The notes: a model not told the origin generated them from the sequence alone. DNA of 11,254 nucleotides from HGM12669 sp048527645 (GCA_048527645.1 DBGFNI010000175.1:1-11254), one strand, 5' to 3'; shown: positions 1-7,501, counted from the stretch's first letter. Numbers and translations are program-made.

Positions 1-93
1 TTATTTTTTGCCTTCGTCAATAGCCTTTGCGAACACGGCGGAGGAGAAATTCGGTTGGCGTGCCAAGTGCGGCAGCGCCCTCTTTTTGTGCAG
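1..93. other. Left-edge intergenic segment, no gene assigned
   Basis: This stretch lies beyond the terminator of the long minus-strand operon. Several frames are open through it on both strands. One minus frame ends in a TAA at positions 1-3, but its only ATG lies upstream of the terminator hairpin, so a real gene is unlikely. I see no convincing ribosome binding site or promoter. It may be the edge of a downstream feature outside the window or a copy of a dispersed repeat; this cannot be decided here. Confidence 0.35.
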
Positions 94-138
94 AAAAAAG
101 CATCCGCCCGCACTGTTTACAGCAGTGCGGGCGGATGC
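94..138 (-). terminator. Rho-independent terminator of the recA-containing operon
   Basis: A perfect 16-bp GC-rich stem is formed by 100-115 and 123-138 with a 7-nt loop. On the minus strand it is followed at once by six T residues (94-99 read as T). It sits about 40 nt after the stop codon of the last gene at 177. No T run follows the stem on the plus strand, so it acts on minus-strand transcripts. Confidence 0.93.
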
Positions 139-176
139 GATGTGTCGGAGCGGGGAAATATCGGCAAAACGCGCCG

Positions 177-1307
177 TCAATCCTCTGTGGGCATGACAAC
201 CCAGCAATTGTTGATATACCGCTCAAAGCCGAGCGCCGGCTTGTTGACAAATTCGCCGTCATAGATCATAACGGTCGAGGAGCCGCCGTCCAGCATGGCG
301 GCGTTGTAGCAGCCCTCTTCCAGCAGCGTGTTTTGCAGCACGTCCAGATCGCAGCCGATGCTCCAGTCAATCTGTCTGCCGTCAATCACCAGAAAAATCA
401 TTTCGCCGGATTTGCGCTGTCCCAGCGCCGTGCGGGGTGCGATACCCCAGCCGCCGGAGCCGTTGATCTGTCCCACGCCGTTGACGATGAGGAAAGGGGA
501 GAAGGAGACTGCGCTGACGATATGATTGTCAACTGCCCACTGAGAGGAGCCATGCTGCAGGGTGAACACGCCCTGATCGGTCATGCCGATGATGTTGTAA
601 TAATCGTTGCTTGAGGGCGAGGCGGGATTGACCAAAATGCCGTCCTCGATGATAATGCCGCTGGGCGAGCCGCCGTTTGAGTCATAGTTTGCGCCGTCGT
701 TAAAGCCGCCGCCGTTAATCGCCGCGATCGCCCCGGAGGCTTTGACCATCTGCATGACGGTCTGCCCGCAGGAGAACTGATTAGCAGTGTCCACGGTTTT
801 CACCCGAGTGGGGTCGCGGATCAGCATCAGATAACCGCGGTAGGTAGTTCCCTTGACCTCTTTGAGATACAGCCCCTCTTCGAGCAGTTCATAGCCCTCT
901 GCGAGGTATGGATCGGCCGCGTTATCCGGATTTTTCGGATCGGCGGCGCTGTTTTGCGCCTGGTTGTTTGCCGCCTGCGGGTCAATTACCGCAGTGTCGG
1001 TGTTGCTGCCGTCGTCCTGCGCCGTGTTTTTCTCTAAAATGCGGTCAATGGTTTCCATGGGGATGGGAAGCGTTGCCAGATATTTGTGATGAAAGGTGCG
1101 CATGGCGCTGCACACCCAGGTTGCCTGCAGCTTTTCCGACGCACCGCCGATGATCAGAAGGGAAAAGGCGATTCCCGCCAGCAAAAATAAGCTGATGATG
1201 CAGGAGCATACGACGGTGATGATACAGCGGGGCTTGCCGGGCGCTTTTCGGTTCTGCTTGCCTTTCCCGGGTGCCGGTTTGCGGCTGACACTTTCAAGTT
1301 TTGGCAT
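177..1307 (-). CDS. Membrane-anchored phosphodiester glycosidase (NAGPA) domain protein
   Basis: The 376-residue protein has a basic N-terminus (residues 1-27, many K and R), one hydrophobic membrane segment (about 28-55), a polar N/Q/D/A-rich linker (about 94-133), and then a C-terminal domain of the NAGPA/exopolysaccharide-biosynthesis type. Family-typical motifs are INGGGFND (197-204), PRTALG (291-296), DGR (309-311) and LDGGSST (339-345). The family includes the human enzyme that removes GlcNAc from phosphodiesters and bacterial proteins thought to act on cell-surface glycans. The layout puts the catalytic domain outside the cell on a short stalk. The start at 1307 is supported by AGGAGG 5 nt upstream. 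It is the last gene of the operon, 15 nt after the AllA-like gene and just before a terminator. The substrate is unknown; domain identity is firm, a glycan role is inferred. Confidence 0.88.
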   Translation of the reverse strand: MPKLESVSRKPAPGKGKQNRKAPGKPRCIITVVCSCIISLFLLAGIAFSLLIIGGASEKLQATWVCSAMRTFHHKYLATLPIPMETIDRILEKNTAQDDGSNTDTAVIDPQAANNQAQNSAADPKNPDNAADPYLAEGYELLEEGLYLKEVKGTTYRGYLMLIRDPTRVKTVDTANQFSCGQTVMQMVKASGAIAAINGGGFNDGANYDSNGGSPSGIIIEDGILVNPASPSSNDYYNIIGMTDQGVFTLQHGSSQWAVDNHIVSAVSFSPFLIVNGVGQINGSGGWGIAPRTALGQRKSGEMIFLVIDGRQIDWSIGCDLDVLQNTLLEEGCYNAAMLDGGSSTVMIYDGEFVNKPALGFERYINNCWVVMPTED

Positions 1308-1322
1308 GGGTTCCTCCTGTGA

Positions 1323-1817
1323 TTACCATACGAGTTCAAACCGGTCTGCTTTGTCCAAGGTGCAGACGGTACAGTCGTTTGCATAAGTGCAGGCGGGCAA
1401 AACGATCATCGCCTGCAGCTGTGCCTCCTTCGCCGGGAGCGGCGCCAGATGCCACACGGCGGGATTGATCCGGATCAGCGTGTTTTTCGGCACACGAAAC
1501 GCACGGGTCAGCGTCGGGACGGGCGTTGCGCCGGAAGGGGGCGCCACATGCAGAATCATGTCGTCATTCAGCGGCAGGATGATTTCCCATGTTGTGGTGT
1601 GATATTCTACCTGCTCGATCATCATCCGTTCCGGCTTTTTCACTGTGATCGGAGAAAAGCCGAAAAGCGCGCCGGTGGAAGCGGCCTGCAGGCGATCCGG
1701 ATAGAAGCGGTGCAGCTCGCCGCACAGCGCGTAGCCGTCCGGCTCACTCATGCTGCTGTATGCGCCGAAGGGCGCAAACGCATCCTTGGTCAGCGGTTCA
1801 ATTTTAATCTGAAGCAT
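1323..1817 (-). CDS. Ureidoglycolate lyase (AllA)-family cupin protein
   Basis: The 164-residue protein resembles the AllA family. It opens with the PLTKDAFAPFG segment (residues 8-18) typical of the family. A metal/substrate-site-like stretch follows (E71, H73, E78), then the VAPPSG turn (91-96) and the late segment around NPAVWH (119-124). In E. coli, AllA splits ureidoglycolate to glyoxylate and urea during allantoin use. No other purine-degradation gene is nearby, and here the gene sits between pgsA and a surface protein, so its true substrate may differ. The start at 1817 has AAGGAG about 11 nt upstream; the gap to pgsA is 39 nt. The fold assignment is fairly secure; the enzyme activity is not, and another cupin function is possible. 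Confidence 0.72.
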   Translation of the reverse strand: MLQIKIEPLTKDAFAPFGAYSSMSEPDGYALCGELHRFYPDRLQAASTGALFGFSPITVKKPERMMIEQVEYHTTTWEIILPLNDDMILHVAPPSGATPVPTLTRAFRVPKNTLIRINPAVWHLAPLPAKEAQLQAMIVLPACTYANDCTVCTLDKADRFELVW

Positions 1818-1856
1818 CTTGCACGGTTCTCCTTGAAACTCTATTTGCGGGGGTTG

Positions 1857-2423
1857 TTATTTTGCGGTTTTGATAAAAGAACGGTTATCCCAAAGATAGA
1901 TCACGCCGGAGAGCAGGGTGACGGCTGCGCACAGCCAGCAGAGCACGCAGGCGACAGTGGGAACGACCTCGGTCGCTGCCGGTATGCTCATCCCGATGTA
2001 AAAGACCAGCACGGACAGCATCTGAATGACCGTTTTCACCTTGCCCCAGATGTTTGCGGCGATCACTCTGCCGTCCTTTGCGCCGGCGGCGACCATCCGC
2101 AATCCTGCCACAGCAAATTCCCGCGCCAGAATCACAAACAGGACAATGGGATCGCAGACACCCGCCTGCATCATGTACAAAAATGCGGTGGTGGTGAGAA
2201 TCTTGTCTGCCAAAGGATCGGCAAATTTTCCGAAATCCGTGACCAAACCGTGCTTCCGGGCGATATTGCCGTCCAGAAAATCCGTAAAACTGGCGACTGC
2301 AAATATGATCGCGGCGGCAAGATACATCCACCAGGCGCCGTGCAGATTGGCAAGAATGGCGAACACCATGAACACGGGAACCAAAATAATGCGCATCACC
2401 GTCAGCTTGTTGGGTAAATTCAT
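1857..2423 (-). CDS. pgsA: CDP-diacylglycerol--glycerol-3-phosphate 3-phosphatidyltransferase PgsA
   Basis: PgsA makes phosphatidylglycerophosphate from CDP-diacylglycerol and glycerol-3-phosphate, the committed step to phosphatidylglycerol and cardiolipin in the cytoplasmic membrane. The 188-residue length is normal. The CDP-alcohol phosphotransferase motif D-G-x2-A-R-x8-G-x3-D-x3-D is complete: D51, G52, A55, R56, G65, D69 and D73, with D48 just before it. Hydrophobic segments occur at about 8-25, 32-48, 76-88, 92-110, 131-148 and 155-176. The N-terminus MNLPNKLTVMRI is family-typical. The start at 2423 follows AGAGAGGAT and lies 13 nt after the rimO stop. pgsA commonly sits near recA in Firmicutes, which supports the call. 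Confidence 0.96.
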   Translation of the reverse strand: MNLPNKLTVMRIILVPVFMVFAILANLHGAWWMYLAAAIIFAVASFTDFLDGNIARKHGLVTDFGKFADPLADKILTTTAFLYMMQAGVCDPIVLFVILAREFAVAGLRMVAAGAKDGRVIAANIWGKVKTVIQMLSVLVFYIGMSIPAATEVVPTVACVLCWLCAAVTLLSGVIYLWDNRSFIKTAK

Positions 2424-2436
2424 ATGCTATCCTCTC

Positions 2437-3789
2437 TTACTCCGCGGTTCCCAAAAGATCGTAATCCATCACCTCAGTGATATGAACCGCAACAAATTCG
2501 CCCGGCGCGAAACGGTCTGTCCGTCCGCCGGTATGTGTGAAATACACCTTGCCGTCAATGTCATAGGCGTCGCGCGGGGAATGTCCGTAATAGGTTTCGC
2601 TCACCTGATCGTATCCCTCGCAGAGCACCGTCAGCGTCGTTCCGACCAGCTTTTCGTTGTCCTGCGCCACACGCAGCAGCTGCTCGCGCATGACCAGCTC
2701 CGCGCGGTCTTCTTTGATCTGCTCCGGGATCTGATCGGGCATATCGTATGCCGGCGTTCCCTCCTCGCGGGAATAGGGGAAGACGCCCAACCGGTCAAAC
2801 CGCAGCTCCTCCGCGCCGCGGAGCAAAAGCTCCATATCCTCCTCGGTTTCACCGGGGAAGCCGGTGATGAAGGTCGAACGGATTACCATGCCGTCAACGG
2901 TGCGCAGACGCCGCACCGCGTCGCGGATGACCGCGCTGTCCCCGTGGCGGTTCATTGCCCGCAGAATCCGGTCGGAGAGATGCTGCACGGGCAGATCAAT
3001 GTAGTTGAGCAAGCGGGGATTGGTCTGAAATTCCGCGATCAGATCATCCGTGATTTTGTCGGGATAGCAGTACAGCAGGCGAATCCAGGGGATTTGCGTT
3101 TGCTCTGTCAGCGCACGGATCAGCGCGACGAGCCGATATTCGCCGTATAGATCCAATCCGTAAACCGTGGTGTCCTGTGCGACGAGCACCAGCTCCTTCA
3201 CGCCGAGCTGCTCCAGCTCCCGCGCTTCTTCAACGAGCTCTTCCATGGGACGGCTGATCAGCTTGCCGCGGATGGCGGGAATGGCACAATAGGTGCAGCA
3301 GTTGTTGCAGCCCTCTGAAATTTTCAGATAGGCGATGGCGTCGGGCGTGGTGACCACACGGTCGCCGCCCAGGCTTTCTCTTGCGATCGGATCGAACGCA
3401 CAGTAGTTTTCCTTGTTTTCCACGGCGCGGATTGCGTCCACAATGTGGTGGACGCCGCCCACACCGATCAGTGCGTCAACCTCCGGCAGCTCGGTGAAAA
3501 TGCTCTCCCGGTATCGCTGTGCCAGACAGCCGGTCACGATGATTCCCTTCAGGTGGCCGTGCTCCTTGAGCCAGGCGACATCCAGAATGTTGTCAACCGC
3601 CTCTTTTTTTGCGCTTTCAATAAAGGCGCAGGTGTTGATAATGACGATATCCGCTTCGCTTTCCTCGGGTGTGATTTCATACCCTGCCGAAGCTGCTTCG
3701 CCGAGCATCAGCTCCGTATCGACCTGGTTTTTCGGGCAGCCCAGGGAGACAAAGCTGATTTTCAGGGGGGTGTTGTTCGTTTCACTCAT
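2437..3789 (-). CDS. rimO: Ribosomal protein S12 methylthiotransferase RimO
   Basis: RimO is a radical-SAM enzyme that adds a methylthio group to a conserved aspartate of ribosomal protein S12. The 450-residue protein shows the usual three domains. The N-terminal MTTase domain has cluster cysteines C18 (SLGCPKN), C54 (NTCAFI) and C88 (TGCLAQRY). The radical-SAM domain has CxxxCxxC at C161, C165 and C168 (EGCNNCCTYCAIP). The C-terminal TRAM domain covers about residues 380-450. The SLGCPKN start and the EGCNN/CAIPAIRG block separate RimO from the tRNA-modifying MiaB and MtaB relatives. The start at 3789 has AGGAAAG upstream and lies 26 nt after the recX stop. No odd features were seen. Confidence 0.96.
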   Translation of the reverse strand: MSETNNTPLKISFVSLGCPKNQVDTELMLGEAASAGYEITPEESEADIVIINTCAFIESAKKEAVDNILDVAWLKEHGHLKGIIVTGCLAQRYRESIFTELPEVDALIGVGGVHHIVDAIRAVENKENYCAFDPIARESLGGDRVVTTPDAIAYLKISEGCNNCCTYCAIPAIRGKLISRPMEELVEEARELEQLGVKELVLVAQDTTVYGLDLYGEYRLVALIRALTEQTQIPWIRLLYCYPDKITDDLIAEFQTNPRLLNYIDLPVQHLSDRILRAMNRHGDSAVIRDAVRRLRTVDGMVIRSTFITGFPGETEEDMELLLRGAEELRFDRLGVFPYSREEGTPAYDMPDQIPEQIKEDRAELVMREQLLRVAQDNEKLVGTTLTVLCEGYDQVSETYYGHSPRDAYDIDGKVYFTHTGGRTDRFAPGEFVAVHITEVMDYDLLGTAE

Positions 3790-3815
3790 GGTTTCTTTCC
3801 TAAACTGTATGTTTT

Positions 3816-4511
3816 TTACGGGGTGAGGGGCTCTTCTTCTGCCAGCAGCTCCAGCGCGGCGCGGATGTGCGTGGTATAAAAGCCGCGTCGCTGCAGCGCC
3901 GCATAATGCTTTTGGCGGGAGCGGTAATCTTCAAATGCGGCAAGACCGATTTTTCGCACGTGATACAGACAGATCTGTGCAAAATCAATGTCTTCCATCG
4001 CTTGCTCGTACGCGTCCCGGTGGGCGCTGACGGAAAGCCCGCGGCGGGAAAGCTCCGCGTTGATTTTTGCCGGGCCCCAATATTTTTTCTTTGCAAAATA
4101 CTCGACATACCGCGCCAGCAGCAAATCCTCCCGCAACAGACCCTTCTCATCCAGATAGGCGATCGCATCCGCTGTGGCCTGCGGGGAAAACTTGCGGCGA
4201 CAGAGCTTGTCGCGCAGCTCTTTTTTAGAATGATCGCGCAGCTCCAGCAGACCGGCGGCGCAAATCGCGGCGCGGCTGCTCTCATCCGCGCGCAGCAGCT
4301 GCTCATAATCCGATTCGGTCAGCAACTGCTGTGCGTCAATTTCGCGGTCAAAAAACGTGCGCAGCACGGTGTAGCTTTCTTCGGAAATGTGTGTGCCATC
4401 CGTCACCGTGACGAGAATTTCCCGCCGCGTGCTGCCCGGCACACTTTCCACACCACGCACCCAGACAGTGAGCGCGGCGGCGGTGGCTGCGTCATGCCTT
4501 GTCTCCGACAT
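3816..4511 (-). CDS. recX: Regulatory protein RecX
   Basis: RecX binds RecA filaments and limits RecA activity. The 231-residue protein carries the three-helix repeats of the family. The first is clear: HSKKELRDKL (residues 94-103) leading to AIAYLDEKGLLRED (116-129). A second contains KYWGPAKINAELSRRGL (143-159), and a weaker third lies at about 176-224. An N-terminal extension of about 60 residues, probably beta-rich, makes it longer than minimal RecX proteins, as in several clostridia. It begins only 5 nt after the recA stop, and its ribosome binding site (GAGGGAG) lies within the end of recA. Translational coupling is therefore likely, and the placement directly behind recA is the classic arrangement. 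Confidence 0.93.
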   Translation of the reverse strand: MSETRHDAATAAALTVWVRGVESVPGSTRREILVTVTDGTHISEESYTVLRTFFDREIDAQQLLTESDYEQLLRADESSRAAICAAGLLELRDHSKKELRDKLCRRKFSPQATADAIAYLDEKGLLREDLLLARYVEYFAKKKYWGPAKINAELSRRGLSVSAHRDAYEQAMEDIDFAQICLYHVRKIGLAAFEDYRSRQKHYAALQRRGFYTTHIRAALELLAEEEPLTP

Positions 4512-4516
4512 TGCGG

Positions 4517-5665
4517 TTATTCTCCCTCAATGTCCATTACTTTGATGTCAAAATCGTCCTCGTCCTCCATATCTGATTCCATATCGTCCTCTGTTTCCGC
4601 GGAGGCCTTATAGTTTTCCAGCGCGGCGTTGTCGCCGGACTGGAAAGCAGCCTTGATTTTTTCAGTGATTTGCTCGTTGAGGGACGCGTCCTCTTCCAAA
4701 AGCTTGCGCACGTTTTCGCGCCCCTGTGCCAGACGCTGTCCCGCAAAGCTGAACCAGGAGCCGCTCTTTTCGATGATGCCCAGATCCACGCCGACATCGA
4801 CGATCTCGCTGCTGCGGGAAATTCCCTTACCGAACAGAATGTCAAACTGCGCTACGCGGAACGGCGGCGCAACCTTGTTCTTGACAACCTTTGCCTTGAC
4901 GCGGTTGCCGTAGGATTCTGTACCGTTTTTCAGCACGTCCGTTTTCCGCACATCAATGCGCACGGAGGCGTAATATTTCAGCGCTTTCCCGCCGGGGGTC
5001 ACCTCGGGGTTGCCGTACATCACGCCGACCTTTTCACGCAGCTGGTTGATGAAAATCACGATACAGTTGGTCTTTGCTACGGCGCCTGCCAGCTTTCGCA
5101 TCGCCTGGCTCATCATTCTTGCCTGCAGGCCCACATGGGAGGCGCCCATTTCGCCGTCGATTTCCTGCTGCGGAACCAACGCCGCAACAGAGTCCACCAC
5201 CACAACGTCGATTGCGCCCGAGCGCACCAGCGCCTCGGTGATTTCCAGCGCGTCCTCACCGCTGTCCGGCTGGGAGACCAGCAGATTGTTGATGTCCACG
5301 CCCAGATTCTTTGCATAGACGGGATCCAGCGCGTGCTCTGCGTCGATAAACGCCGCTTCGCCGCCTGTTTTCTGCACCTCGGCGACGATGTGGAGCGCCA
5401 CGGTGGTTTTACCGGAGGATTCGGGACCGTAAATCTCGACGATTCTGCCGCGCGGCACGCCGCCGATGCCCAGCGCCAGGTCAAGCGTGAGCGAGCCGGT
5501 GGAAACCGACTCCACTTTCATGGACAAGTTTTCGCCCAGACGCATGATCGCGCCCTTGCCCTTGCTTTTTTCAATCTGTGCCAACGCAGTGTTCAACGCT
5601 TTTTTCTTTTCTGCGGGGTCGTTGGGCAGTGTGATCGGTTTTTTGGTTGTCGTATTCTTTGCCAT
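4517..5665 (-). CDS. recA: Recombinase RecA
   Basis: RecA forms ATP-dependent filaments on single-stranded DNA, carries out strand exchange, and triggers LexA self-cleavage. The 382-residue protein has the full core: Walker A GPESSGKTT (80-88), the IDAEHALDP segment with catalytic E110, Walker B VVVVDS (154-159), loop L1 about 162-174 and loop L2 about 206-226 starting INQLREK. An N-terminal stretch rich in K and T precedes the oligomerisation helix. The C-terminus (about 356-382) is strongly acidic, a known modulator of DNA binding. The start at 5665 has AGGAG 8 nt upstream. It follows rimI by 50 nt and leads directly into recX. No obvious LexA operator was found just upstream. Confidence 0.99.
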   Translation of the reverse strand: MAKNTTTKKPITLPNDPAEKKKALNTALAQIEKSKGKGAIMRLGENLSMKVESVSTGSLTLDLALGIGGVPRGRIVEIYGPESSGKTTVALHIVAEVQKTGGEAAFIDAEHALDPVYAKNLGVDINNLLVSQPDSGEDALEITEALVRSGAIDVVVVDSVAALVPQQEIDGEMGASHVGLQARMMSQAMRKLAGAVAKTNCIVIFINQLREKVGVMYGNPEVTPGGKALKYYASVRIDVRKTDVLKNGTESYGNRVKAKVVKNKVAPPFRVAQFDILFGKGISRSSEIVDVGVDLGIIEKSGSWFSFAGQRLAQGRENVRKLLEEDASLNEQITEKIKAAFQSGDNAALENYKASAETEDDMESDMEDEDDFDIKVMDIEGE

Positions 5666-5715
5666 AGCTTTTCTCCTGTTCTTTTCCGTATTGAATCGGA
5701 TGGTCTGCGATGATT

Positions 5716-6183
5716 TTACAAAGGAAGCTTCATGATGAGCGCGTCTTCTGTCGGCGCGCGGTAATATCTGCGGCGCGTGCCGATGATTTGAAAGCCGGTT
5801 TTTTCATACAAATGCCGCGCGGCGGTGTTGGAAGCGCGCACCTCCAAAAAGACCGATGCCGCGTCGCGTTTTTTTGCTGTCTGCAAAAGCGTGTGCAGCA
5901 AGTATGCGCCCAGTCCTTGCCGCTGAAAGTCCGGTGCGACGCACAAAGAGGCGATCTCCGCCTGCTCCATCACGCACCAGATGCCGCCCCAGCCGACGGT
6001 GCGCGCAGAGCCGTCCGGCTGGGTCGCCGTCATGCGGAGCATCACGGCGGCGGGATTTTCCAGCATTTCCGAAAGCATCCGCTCGCTCCAGCATTCCCCG
6101 CGAAAGCATTGCTGCTCCAGCGCGGCAAGCGCGGCAAGCGCGCTGTGCGTGACCGGAACGATCTGAATATCTTTATGACACAT
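5716..6183 (-). CDS. rimI: Ribosomal protein S18-alanine N-acetyltransferase RimI
   Basis: RimI is a GNAT enzyme that acetylates the N-terminus of ribosomal protein S18 using acetyl-CoA. The 155-residue protein has the family signature IASLCVAPDFQRQGLG (about 77-92), with the acetyl-CoA pyrophosphate loop Q87-G92. The C-terminal block LEVRASNTAARHLYEKTGF (113-131) ends in an EDALIMKL motif; both are typical of RimI. The ATG at 6183 is chosen because the open frame upstream of it carries no GNAT sequence and lies inside the lipoprotein gene. It overlaps the end of that gene by 11 nt and has only a weak GGACGGA site, suggesting translational coupling. tsaB and tsaD, frequent rimI neighbours in bacteria, are absent here. 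Confidence 0.92.
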   Translation of the reverse strand: MCHKDIQIVPVTHSALAALAALEQQCFRGECWSERMLSEMLENPAAVMLRMTATQPDGSARTVGWGGIWCVMEQAEIASLCVAPDFQRQGLGAYLLHTLLQTAKKRDAASVFLEVRASNTAARHLYEKTGFQIIGTRRRYYRAPTEDALIMKLPL

Positions 6184-6883
6184 ATCCGTCCAGCATCGTG
6201 CCGACGCTGACCAGCCGCCCGCTTGCGGGGTCGCGCAAAAAGGCGTTGCCGTTGCTGTCTTCAAAATAGCGCACGGAATAATACAGCGCGGGGTACGCGT
6301 CGGAGACAAATTTGATCCGTCGGGCGTTCTCCGCCTCGGTGGGCAGCTCCTCCTGCTTTCCGCTTTTCAGCGTGTGCAAAAGCGTCTCCAAAAGCGAGAC
6401 ATCCACGATTTCATTTTCGCTGACGGTGATGGCGTCCTGCCGGCAGATCAGCGCCTTTTTGGGCTGAAATGCATCCGCTTCGGGCAGGGTGATGTCGGTG
6501 CAATAAAACAGCTCGTTGCCCATGCCGGTGTATTCCAGACTCAAAAATTCGAGATTCTCCGCATTTGCCACGCGGTACAGCACCGCGCCGTCCACCTCGC
6601 CGTAGCCGGTTTGCAGTGTGACCGGCTCATAGCACATGGGCGCGCGACGGTAGGTTTTGCCCGTTGCGGTGTCGGTATAGAGATCGGCTGCCTGATCATA
6701 GGAGAAGGCAACCAGATTCTCATCCTGTTCCAGCACCGGCTTTTCATATGCGACGCCGGGGTCTGTTCCGTCTGCATTGCCGCCTGAGGTGGCCGTGCCG
6801 GTCTTGTCCGAGCAGCCGCACAGCAGCGCACCGCACAATATCAGGCAAAGCGCCGCGATCCATAGGGAAACACTTTGTTTCAT
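6173..6883 (-). CDS. Predicted lipoprotein of unknown function
   Basis: The 236-residue protein has a lipoprotein signal peptide: K2, a hydrophobic core at about 6-20, and a lipobox ending L21-C22-G23-C24, so C24 should be lipidated after cleavage by signal peptidase II. A short G/T/S-rich tether (25-40) follows, then an acidic soluble domain of about 195 residues with many aromatic residues, a YEPVTLQTGYGEVDG segment (about 90-104) and a SDAYPALYYSVRYF segment near the C-terminus. I do not recognise the family. The start at 6883 is preferred over an in-frame ATG at 6904 because AGAAAGGAT precedes it at good spacing and the lipoprotein signal then starts at residue 1. The gene lies 25 nt after the dCMP deaminase gene and overlaps rimI. 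Confidence 0.82.
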   Translation of the reverse strand: MKQSVSLWIAALCLILCGALLCGCSDKTGTATSGGNADGTDPGVAYEKPVLEQDENLVAFSYDQAADLYTDTATGKTYRRAPMCYEPVTLQTGYGEVDGAVLYRVANAENLEFLSLEYTGMGNELFYCTDITLPEADAFQPKKALICRQDAITVSENEIVDVSLLETLLHTLKSGKQEELPTEAENARRIKFVSDAYPALYYSVRYFEDSNGNAFLRDPASGRLVSVGTMLDGYVS

Positions 6884-6908
6884 CGTTATCCTTTCTGCTT
6901 TCATGCAA

Positions 6909-7403
6909 TCAGTAGCCAAACGCGCCGGAGAGAGAATCGTCGTTTTCAATCCAGTCTGCAACGTCGATGACCCGATATTCGGTTGGCGTGTCGCGCACGA
7001 CAACGGTGGCAATTCCGGCGTTGATGACCTGCCGCTTGCACATCATGCAGCTGTTGGTGCCGCCCATCACGGCGCCGGTAGCGGGATCGGTGCAGCACAT
7101 GTAAAGCGTTGAGCCGAGCATCTGCTCCCGGGGTGCGGCGATGATGGCGTTTGCCTCGGCGTGCACGCTGCGGCACAGCTCATAGCGTTCCCCGCGGGGA
7201 ATTTGCAGATTTTCCCGCAGACAAAACTGCAGATCGGTGCAGTTTTTCCTGCCGCGGGGCGCACCGTTATAGCCGGTGGAAACAATCACGTCATTTTTCA
7301 CGATGATCGCGCCGAAACGGCGGCGCATACAGGTGCTGCGCTCCGAAACGGTCTGCGCGATATCCAGATAATAGTTCTCCTTCGAAATCCGGGATTGGCT
7401 CAT
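6909..7403 (-). CDS. comEB: Deoxycytidylate (dCMP) deaminase, ComEB type
   Basis: This zinc enzyme converts dCMP to dUMP, feeding thymidylate synthesis. The 164-residue protein shows the cytidine/deoxycytidylate deaminase motif H81-A-E83, with the second zinc pair C119 and C122 in NSCMMC, where most relatives have PCxxC. GYNGAPRG (44-51) is the substrate/effector-loop motif typical of dCMP deaminases. Extra cysteines (C25, C55, C61, C77) could hold a structural metal, as in some family members. The ATG at 7403 is chosen over a frame extension to 7442 because AAGGAGG lies about 11 nt upstream and homology-like sequence starts there. It is the first gene of the long operon, about 60 nt after a predicted transcription start. 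The gene name follows Firmicute usage; a role in competence is not implied. Confidence 0.93.
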   Translation of the reverse strand: MSQSRISKENYYLDIAQTVSERSTCMRRRFGAIIVKNDVIVSTGYNGAPRGRKNCTDLQFCLRENLQIPRGERYELCRSVHAEANAIIAAPREQMLGSTLYMCCTDPATGAVMGGTNSCMMCKRQVINAGIATVVVRDTPTEYRVIDVADWIENDDSLSGAFGY

Positions 7404-7472
7404 ACGGGCTGATTCCTCCTTGCTTTTCCGTCGGACCGTCATAATATGACAAAATATTCTGATACATCATTT

Positions 7473-7501
7473 ATTATACACCAATTCTTCCGCAAAATCA
7501 A
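7473..7501 (-). promoter_or_regulatory. Sigma-A-type promoter of the comEB-recA operon
   Basis: Reading the minus strand, a TTGATT -35 element (7496-7501) is separated by exactly 17 nt from a perfect TATAAT -10 element (7473-7478). Transcription should start near 7466, giving a leader of about 60 nt before comEB. The region is AT-rich against a GC-rich background. It is the only strong promoter I found for the nine genes down to 177. Confidence 0.85.

Noticed and set aside
1..207. A 68-codon minus-strand open frame ending at position 1
   Set aside because: It runs through the perfect terminator hairpin at 94-138 and overlaps the end of the glycosidase-domain gene; no ribosome binding site supports its start.
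4670..5713. A 347-codon plus-strand open frame opposite recA
   Set aside because: It is a shadow of recA, whose motifs are complete on the minus strand.
5666..5760. LexA (SOS) operator ahead of recA
   Set aside because: I looked for a GAAC-N4-GTTC-like palindrome on this stretch and found none; only partial half-site-like strings occur.
6184..6309. N-terminal extension of rimI to 6309
   Set aside because: The added 42 residues lie inside the lipoprotein gene in another frame and show no GNAT sequence; the ATG at 6183 gives the normal RimI length.
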